Part shown: one piece after another, positions 57,192 to 64,000 of the stretch
Numbering within the stretch: position 1 is the stretch's first letter
Layout of the letters: the number at the start of each line of letters is the position of its first letter
Source of the DNA: Adineta steineri
Lineage: Eukaryota > Rotifera > Eurotatoria > Adinetida > Adinetidae
Reading direction: 5' to 3'
Assembly (NCBI GenBank): GCA_905250115.1
Contig: CAJNOI010000101.1
Coordinates: forward strand, 147,001 to 211,000
DNA length: 64,000 nt
Translations under genes and position numbers: made by a program
Notes under the pieces: generated by a model
What the model saw: only the letters and a program-made list of their open reading frames with translations
What the model was told of the DNA's origin: nothing
Database searches by the model: none

Positions 57192-58896
57192 TTTTGTTAT
57201 AGTTAGATTAATGGTATTCGTATTTTAAACCTGTTGATCTTGAAAGATTAATCACATATCATTTGTGGTATAAGTAAAAGAAAAAAGAAATCTATAAACA
57301 CACGAGGTATAGTACAAAAAAACACTATTTTCTTTCCTTATTATCGCATGAGAAGAGAATATATTCTTAACTAATATTACATACAACATTTGTCTCGATA
57401 TTTCCTTGAGACGTGCAGTCCGTACGTCTTCTTATCGATATATTCTCAATGCCTAATATTTATACATTTTCTCAAGATATCATGATGGAACAGCAGAATA
57501 CATATATCAAATGCGATTTAGAATTAGGCAGAATTGTCTATATTACATAAGGGTTTAACAAAATATAGTAGAGCATTATGGGAATTCCTATCCTATTGTA
57601 TTACATCTAACATAAGAAAACATCATACGATACTTTCATATACTAAATATTTACTGATTACAACAAATATCATTTTATTACAAATATAAAAATAAACGAC
57701 AGTTTTCTAATTAACTTGTATTGCTTACAAAAAAGAAAGCAACCTTGGTCACATGTATTTACTTTTCTTTTCTATTTATTGCTTTTAGTTAAATAGAAAA
57801 CGATTTAGAAGTCGAATAATGCTATTATCTAATTTTCAATAGATTTCCTCAATGCTAAATATATTAAATACAGTTCCTCAAACACAGACATTTTTAGAAA
57901 CATATCTCATACTATTTATATCTCCATTTTCATAGGATTAACATATTACATGTTCTTACGCGTTGTATGTCATATTTTGCTCCCTATTTAAGAAAAAGTA
58001 CAATTGATAAAGTAAACTACATACTATTAAAGCTCATAGTATTAGCACCTGAATAAAAGAGAAGATGAATTCGATTGATACTTATTCGGTTTAAATAATT
58101 TTTACGATATCTTCACACTAACCACAACACTAACAAAATCATCAGAGACAAAAGACCCATACCACATGTTTCCTTTTCTTGTTCTCTCCAGCTTTCAGTG
58201 ACAATATATCTAGTTGTTTGATTTATGATTTTGTTATCCTTGTATTGTCATATTTTAACATTAATAAAAGCTTTATCCTCAGAAAAAGAAAAAGTATCTG
58301 TATAACAGTGCATAGAGAACTGATTTGCTTTCTGTATATTCATCTATCTATCTATCTTTCATTCTAGACGTATACGTCAAATTTTGTCATTTTATGTCGA
58401 GATGATCTCCAGAATACAAGATGAGAAAATATAGATATCAAAGCTATATCATTTATTCGTCAATCTTGTATATGATTTGCCGTCTATTAAAAATTTGATC
58501 GATTCTGCTGGTTGAAATCCATCTAATATATATTTGATTAGCTACATCTAAAGTAAACAATTTCAGCAGGAACGATTAGTCAGATATTTCGAAGTAAATA
58601 TAGCACAGGTTTCAAAAAGAATTGAAATTTATTCAGAAATCGGCAAAAACGATGATTTCATAATTTTCATAGGTAGCTTCGTATATTACATCGTATGCTA
58701 TTCAGTTTTGTGTGCAACGTATTAAAAGTGTTAAAAACATAGTAAAACTGTTAAAAGATTATATATTTTTTATTTTGTTGCATTAAAACTTAACATAAAA
58801 ATCAAAATTGTAATAATTATTCTAAGTAAAATTCATCACAGTTAGCGCATAAACAAGTAAATTATTGAAAAATCATTTTTATAATATATAATACCA
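57192..58896. other. spacer; right part is copy A of a duplicated flank
   Basis: No gene is seen. From about 57789 on, the sequence is closely similar to the stretch starting near 61808, so this is the 3' flank of the duplicated glycosyltransferase gene. A (CTAT)n run lies near 58343-58357. Confidence 0.65.
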
Positions 58897-60060
58897 TTAA
58901 CCACCACATATTCTTTCACAAGTTAAATTACCAAAGAATGGTATTAATTCCATCTGTTGAACTTTTCTTACTGAAGCAATAATATCAGACATTGAATAAG
59001 TTTTATTAGGTCCATAAGGAGACTGCATTACAGAATCATGTATTGATAGTCGTCGTCCACCTTGACCTCCAAATCTCCAATCTGAAGTTGCACTAATCAT
59101 ATGATAAAAAACAGCATTACTAACATCAAACGGTGATAAGAATATTTCAGGACCACATTTATCACATCGACTAAAATGCTGTGAAATCCATTTAATATCT
59201 TGATCCATTGCACCCCAGAATAAGTCTTTATCAGTACCAAGAAATATTGTTTCTCTCATCCATGAAAATGAAGCATTTTCATATTTTAAAAAATATTCGA
59301 TTGTTTTACCACCTGAATCGTAAGATTTACCTTGGCGCATAGTTTGTCCTACATTAAAATGATCGATAGTGTCATATAGTTGTGGTCCTAAACATATAAA
59401 TCCAATCCAACAAAAACGTGCAAATAATGCTGGATGTTTTCGACAAACAACATCACGAGAATTTAATAGTGTTACTGAATCAAATGGAGTTAAAGGAAAA
59501 ACATCACCATCGAGTAATAGAATTGCAGTACCATTACCAAGATATTTTTTAGCCTTTAGAGATATTGCCCAATTGACAATAGCAGTATTTCTATCTGATC
59601 CTCCAGCATTAGCTCGGTGTCGGTCAGTTGGAAAAATATTAATTTTAGCTCTGTGTTCACGAGCAACATCACACATTTCTGGTGTTAGTGGTCTATCAAT
59701 AAATAATTCAAGAGCAACTAGATCTATTGCTAGTTTTCGCATAAGATATAATTGAAGATCAGCAAGAATATAATGCTCAGTTTGAAAAAGAAAAACAGCT
59801 AGACCACCAGTGGGAGCCTTTGCTTTAAGACGTACAGCAGATGGAGATCTTTCGACCAGTAATTCTGCTATATCAATAGTAGTAGGAGGTCCAGTTGTTG
59901 TAGTAGTAGAAGGATCAGGTGTTATAGTAGTATTAATCGATCGTTTAGTACTAGTATTTGTACGATTAGTAATGTTCCCAATACGATTTAATATAGTAAC
60001 ATTAGAAACTGGAACAAGCATCTCCATAATTCGACTTCGATTAAGAATATGATGAAATAC
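57789..60060. repeat. tandem segmental duplication, copy A
   Basis: Non-coding sequence from about 57789 to 58490, and again from about 58700, followed by the coding region, is repeated in direct orientation about 4.0 kb to the right (61808-64000). Shared words include agaagtcgaataatgct, cacagacatttttagaaac and acgtatacgtcaaatttt. Between 58490 and 58690 the two copies differ and no alignment is evident. Confidence 0.85.
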
Positions 60061-60177
60061 TTTAAATGTATTTTTTAATTCATGTGTATTTGTTTTAATC
60101 AGTAGATAATAAAATAATATTGCTATTAATACGAGTAATATTATTATTTTAATATGAGTATGGCGTGATATTTCCAT
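58897..60177 (-). CDS. type II membrane glycosyltransferase-like protein, copy A
   Basis: An intronless frame of 426 aa. A TM helix (about 9-26) is followed by a Thr-rich stalk with many N-x-T sites (50-100), then a GT-A-like catalytic domain. The DGD of ILLLDGDVFPL (223-225) fits a DxD metal/nucleotide-sugar site. Other conserved parts are LAVFLFQTEHYILADLQLYL, CWIGFICLGPQLYDTIDHF and SPFDVSNAVFYHMISATS. No named family was recognised; the outline resembles uncharacterised nucleotide-diphospho-sugar transferases of protists, algae and bacteria. Likely Golgi lumenal. A second copy lies about 4 kb away. Confidence 0.72.
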   Translation of the reverse strand: MEISRHTHIKIIILLVLIAILFYYLLIKTNTHELKNTFKVFHHILNRSRIMEMLVPVSNVTILNRIGNITNRTNTSTKRSINTTITPDPSTTTTTGPPTTIDIAELLVERSPSAVRLKAKAPTGGLAVFLFQTEHYILADLQLYLMRKLAIDLVALELFIDRPLTPEMCDVAREHRAKINIFPTDRHRANAGGSDRNTAIVNWAISLKAKKYLGNGTAILLLDGDVFPLTPFDSVTLLNSRDVVCRKHPALFARFCWIGFICLGPQLYDTIDHFNVGQTMRQGKSYDSGGKTIEYFLKYENASFSWMRETIFLGTDKDLFWGAMDQDIKWISQHFSRCDKCGPEIFLSPFDVSNAVFYHMISATSDWRFGGQGGRRLSIHDSVMQSPYGPNKTYSMSDIIASVRKVQQMELIPFFGNLTCERICGG

Positions 60178-60442
60178 CTAAAATATGAGCATTTATAAGG
60201 ATATTTTTGATAAATCTGGTGTGTAGTAATCTGTTAAAATACTTTCATATGATAAAATAAATGAAGGCTGAATATGACAACAGTAAAATAAACGATTTTT
60301 TTTAATTATTTTTTTCAAAAATATAATAGATATTTCTAAATGAATTTGTTGTTAAAAACTTTCAACTTCTTTGTAAATCGATATTATAATGAATATTTAA
60401 TCTTACTTATAATATTTTAAATTTATAAATATGTGAGACAGT

Positions 60443-60667
60443 ACCCGAGCAAACAACCAACGAAAAATACGACGTTTTTATGCGCAAAAATGTGCGTTTT
60501 GTACACATAAAGAAAAATTTCTTTTGTTGTTGAAAAAGTCGAGTTACTGACAATAAAGAATGCCTTCAACATTTTACTTCATAAAAAAGTTTTTTTCGTC
60601 GCATAAAAAGCACACGTTTTGTACGCGCAGAAACGCCGTATTTTTTCTTCGTTGTCTGTCTAGGTGG
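60443..60667. mobile_element. inverted-repeat element of about 225 bp
   Basis: The left arm (about 60443-60485: accaacgaaaaatacgacgt, tatgcgc) and right arm (about 60610-60667, reverse complement: caacgaagaaaaaatacggc, tctgcgcg) match with a few gaps. Inside, tgtgcgttttgtac and gtacaaaacgtgtgc form a second pair. No ORF. It is MITE-like or a decayed foldback element inserted between the duplicated genes. Confidence 0.5.
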
Positions 60668-61169
60668 TATCGAACATAGTTTTCTATATTCCATCATGTT
60701 TGTTAATATCCACTAAATCGATCGATTTTACAAGTTTTTTGAATTTCTTTGAAATTTTTTTAAAACATACGTAAAAAATACTGACGATTCAAGGTTCCGA
60801 TTGGCAAGTGTAAACAGCTGAAAAAAAATGTGCGCAACACTTGCAGCATTTGAAATGCACGCTGGTTTACACATTGCTGGTGAAAACAAAATGTACACGA
60901 CACACTGCGAACAATATTAAGATTTGGTTTGCTTAAACATAAATTGATTTCTTTTCTGTTTAAATTTAAATGGATGTTAGTACTAATATTAACAAAAAAT
61001 AAAAGAAATATTCCTATTCATATGCATTTGTTTTACACTCATCATTAGCAAAAAATATGAACATTTTTGTATTTTTCTTGATTATAATTAAATTCAATTT
61101 CTATACTTTGTTACACTCTGCTTTCAAAAACATAGTGTACATATACTTTTTGTCTTTTGAATTCCATTT

Positions 61170-61800
61170 AACCGTACATAGATCTCCAGTAGAAGACCAA
61201 AAGTTGTCACACATTCAAAGTCGCCAGATCTGGCCTTCAGGGACTTCTGGAGCCCCAGTCCAAAAATAGCCTTAAGTTTTTTACCCGACAAATCCACAGA
61301 TTTCAATATTTTGAGCTGAAATTTTACTCTGGGTAGCAGATCCCAATCGGGGTGCCTATTTTTTTTTTAAAAATCTCTAAAACTACAGGCATGAGAGCCA
61401 AAATACTGAAGGTCTTCAAAAATCCATAGCATTTTAGGATACTGAAAGTTTTCCGAATTCTGCCAAGTTTAGTTCGTGAGAGCTATCGATAGGAAAAGAA
61501 AATAACCAACCAAAATCAGCTAAAGTCTCACCAAGAACGTTTTCAATCCGATCGGACTTCAAATGGTTGAGAAATGCGAGGCAAAACCTTTTTTCGCACC
61601 GGAAAGCCTAATTTTGAGAAAAACGTGTTTTCTTGTCGGTTTATAGTACCTTTTGCCAGAAAAAACATACTTCTTTGAGGTTCTTCACCGATAAAACGTA
61701 AGTTTTCAGTTTCTCAAATAGGATGAGCATATAGATGCCATCCATATCTACATCTAGACGTAAAAAAAAAGTTGATAAATTTTATCAGAAAAGGGCAGAT
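61170..61800. repeat. GC-richer non-coding repeat-like stretch
   Basis: This 630-bp stretch differs in base composition from its AT-rich surroundings and lacks long ORFs. Phrases such as ttcaatccgatcggacttc and ctgagagccaaaatactg-like text have the look of dispersed invertebrate repeats. It abuts the left boundary of duplicated copy B. Confidence 0.4.
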
Positions 61801-61807
61801 GGTCCTC

Positions 61808-64000
61808 TTAAATAGAAGTCGAATAATGCTGTTATCCAATTTTCAATAGATTTCTTCAATGCTAAATATATTAAATATAGTTCATCAAACACAGACATTT
61901 TTAGAAACATGTATTATACTATTCATATCTCCATTCTTATGGGATTAACATATTACATGTTTTTAGGCGTTGTATGTCATATTCTATTCTCTATTTAAAA
62001 AAAATACAATTTGTAAAATAAATTATATACTCTTAAAGCTCATAATATTGGTACTTGATTAAAAGAGAATGTAAATTCGATTGATAGTGATTTAATTTAA
62101 ATAATTTTTACGATATGAAGTATCTGTACACAGATATCTTCACACTAACCACAATACTAACAAAATCATCAGAGACAAAAGACCAATATCACATGTTTCC
62201 TTTTCCTGTTCTCTCCAGCTTGCAACGACAATATATCTAGTTGTTTGATTTATGATTTTGTTATCCTTGTATTGTCATATTTTAACATTAATAAAAACTT
62301 TATCCTCAGAAAAAGAAAACGTATCTGTATAACAGTGCATAGAGAATTGACTTGCTTTCTGTATATTCATCTATCTATCTTTCTTTCTTTCTAGACGTAT
62401 ACGTCAAATTTTGTCATTTTATGTCGAGATGATTTCCAGAATACAAAATGAGAAAATATAGATATCAAAGCTATATCATTTATTCGTCAATCTTGTATAT
62501 GACTTGCCGTCTATTAATAATTAGCTCAAGAAAAACAAAAATTTTTGTGCTCTTTGCTTTTTGTTGTATTTTAAAATAATTAAACATTCAATCGATTCTG
62601 TTGATTAAGATATCATCTAATTTTAGATATGCGACAGGTCTTAGAGAGAACAAGATTATACGTTATGGCTAGTGAATGAATCTGACGATTTTGTTCGATT
62701 ATATGTGCAACGTATTAAAAACGTTGAAAATATAGTAAAACTATTAAAAGACTACACATATTTTTTTATTTTATTGCATTGAAATTTACATAAAAATCAT
62801 ATTAGGATAATAATTCTAAATAATATTGAATAGAGTAAATGCATTAGGTAATAAATTTTTGTATTATATCATATGATTAACCACGACATACTCTTTCACA
62901 AGTCAAATCACCAAAAAATGGTATTAATTCCATTTGTTGAACTTTTCTTACTGACGCAATCATATCAGATATCGAATAAGTTTTATTAGGTCCATAAGGT
63001 GATCGCATTATAGATTTATGTATTGATTGTCGTCGATCATCTTGATATTCAAATCTCCATTCTGAAGTTGCACTAATCATATGATAAAAAACAGCATTAC
63101 TAACATCAAACGGCGATAAGAATATTTCAGGTCCACACTTATCACATCGACGGAAGTTTTCTCGAATCCATTGAATATCTCTATCCATTGCACCCCAAAA
63201 TAAGTTTTTATCAGTACCAAGAAATATTGTTTCTCTCATCCATGAAAATGAAGCATTTTCATATTTTAAAAAATATTCGATTGTTTTACCACCTGAATCG
63301 TAAGATTTACCTTGACGTATAGTTTGTGATACATCAAAATGATCGATAGTATCATATAACTGTGGTCCTAAACATATAAATCCAATCCAACAAAAACGTG
63401 CAAATAATGCTGGATGTTTTCGACAAACGACATCACGAGAGTTTAATAATGTTACTGAATCAAATGGAGTTAAAGGAAAAACATCACCATCGAGTAATAG
63501 AATAGCTGTACCATTACCAAGATATTTTTTAGCCTTTAGAGATATTGCCCAATTAACGATATCAGTATTTCTATCTGATCCTCCAGCATTAGGCTTATGT
63601 TGTTCATCTGGAAAACTATGAAGTCCAGCTTTATGTGCAAGAGCAACATTACGCATGTTTTTTGTTGGTGGTCTATCAACAAATAACTCAAGAGCCACTA
63701 AATCTAGTGCAAGTTTTCGAATAAGATATAATTGAAGATCGGCGAGAACATGATGTTCAGTTTGAAAAAGAAAAACAGCTAGACCACCCTTGGAAACCTT
63801 TGCATTGAGGCGTGCAGCAGACGGAGATCTTTCGACCAGTAATTCTGCTATATCAATAGTCGTAGGACGACCAGTTGTTTTAGTAGTAATAACGGATCGT
63901 TTAGTAGTAGTAGCAGTAGTAGTTGTACGATTAGTAATGTTCTTAATACGGTTTAATATAGTAGTATTAGAGATTGGAATAAGCATCTCCATAATTCGAC
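61808..64000. repeat. tandem segmental duplication, copy B (truncated by window)
   Basis: Direct repeat of copy A (57789-60060), starting with ttaaatagaagtcgaataat. It includes the 3' flank and the glycosyltransferase-like gene and runs past the window end. About 62520-62690 is not alignable with copy A and includes a private stretch. Confidence 0.85.
62877..64000 (-). CDS. type II membrane glycosyltransferase-like protein, copy B (partial)
   Basis: Partial: the frame is open to the window edge, so the TM segment and true start lie beyond 64000. The 374 codons seen correspond to residue 49 onward of copy A. The DGD motif and the block from NWAISLKAKKYLGNG through LYDTIDHF (about 72 residues) are identical to copy A. 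The segment KAGLHSFPDEQHKPNAGG and the segment RDIQWIRENFRRCDKC differ clearly. The Thr-rich stalk is shorter than in copy A. No stops or frameshifts, so both copies appear functional. Confidence 0.72.
   Translation of the reverse strand, partial: RIMEMLIPISNTTILNRIKNITNRTTTTATTTKRSVITTKTTGRPTTIDIAELLVERSPSAARLNAKVSKGGLAVFLFQTEHHVLADLQLYLIRKLALDLVALELFVDRPPTKNMRNVALAHKAGLHSFPDEQHKPNAGGSDRNTDIVNWAISLKAKKYLGNGTAILLLDGDVFPLTPFDSVTLLNSRDVVCRKHPALFARFCWIGFICLGPQLYDTIDHFDVSQTIRQGKSYDSGGKTIEYFLKYENASFSWMRETIFLGTDKNLFWGAMDRDIQWIRENFRRCDKCGPEIFLSPFDVSNAVFYHMISATSEWRFEYQDDRRQSIHKSIMRSPYGPNKTYSISDMIASVRKVQQMELIPFFGDLTCERVCRG

Larger units (their letters stand above)
60178..62876. other. spacer between the two duplicated gene copies
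   Basis: From left to right: the 5' flank of copy A, an inverted-repeat element (60443-60667), a GC-richer repeat-like stretch (about 61170-61800), then copy B of the duplicated 3' flank (from about 61808). No gene is supported. Confidence 0.6.

Noticed and set aside
61057-61306. Short frames in the GC-richer stretch
   Set aside because: 60-70 codons on both strands with no domain; probably repeat DNA rather than a coding remnant.
1-64000. CRISPR arrays, bacterial operons or prokaryotic promoters
   Set aside because: Spliceosomal introns throughout and metazoan gene families make this nuclear eukaryotic DNA; no regularly spaced direct repeats were seen.

Overview
The window looks like nuclear DNA of a small-genome invertebrate, most probably a bdelloid rotifer (Adineta/Rotaria type). 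Supporting signs are: AT-rich DNA with dense genes; many GT-AG introns of about 45-60 bp; metazoan gene families (ENO4, two-pore channel, GRAMD1/Aster, K2P channel, SLC25A11, CFAP97, NDUFA1, ABCA); a protein with the N-terminal / ADP-ribosyltransferase-like / TPR layout common in bdelloids; stretches of CCCACA/TGTGGG like the bdelloid telomere repeat; and genes of types often seen as foreign in bdelloids (S1/P1 nuclease, solitary ATP-grasp, an orphan glycosyltransferase). The species call is inference. Exon coordinates were assembled by hand from splice sites and reading phase.

Layout. 1-2.0 kb: non-coding with telomere-like blocks. 2-8.1 kb (+): ENO4-like enolase and a two-pore channel. 8.1-9.2 kb: spacer with a second telomere-like block. 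9.2-12.3 kb (-): 14-exon GRAMD1/Aster sterol-transfer protein with a microexon and tandem MARE-like sites in an intron. 14.2-16.8 kb: divergent pair of a Q/M-rich protein (-) and CFAP97 (+). 16.8-22.2 kb: gene-poor, with one small gene and a 456-bp inverted-repeat element. 22.2-24.1 kb: KDM4-like JmjN/JmjC protein with a CCHC knuckle (-) and tRNA-Cys (+). 25-30 kb (+): carboxypeptidase Q, the ART-like/TPR protein, and two tandem micro-genes. 30.4-34.4 kb (-): XLF/NHEJ1-like candidate and the mitochondrial oxoglutarate carrier. 35.9-39.9 kb: S1/P1 nuclease (+), then a tight minus-strand run (four-TM protein, unknown protein, MgtE-like transporter). 40.5-44.9 kb (+): K2P channel with two possible first exons, and an intronless ATP-grasp protein. 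45.3-54.1 kb (+): ABCA transporter, SDR, unknown S/T-P-rich protein, beta-1,3-glycosyltransferase and NDUFA1 at short spacings. 54.3-57.2 kb (-): 12-exon GH65 glycosidase. 57.8-64 kb: tandem duplication of an intronless glycosyltransferase gene with its flank; the second copy runs off the window.

The genes do not form one pathway. Recurrent themes are cilia (ENO4, CFAP97), organelle membranes and transport (TPC, Aster, SLC25A11, ABCA, MgtE-like, K2P) and glycan or glycoside work (GT31, GH65, the duplicated glycosyltransferase). Many start codons lie 2-35 bases after a polypyrimidine-AG acceptor, even where the upstream gene ends under 100 bp away, which fits spliced-leader trans-splicing (known in bdelloids) and possible small operons. 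No CRISPR arrays, rRNA genes or intact transposase or reverse-transcriptase ORFs were seen.
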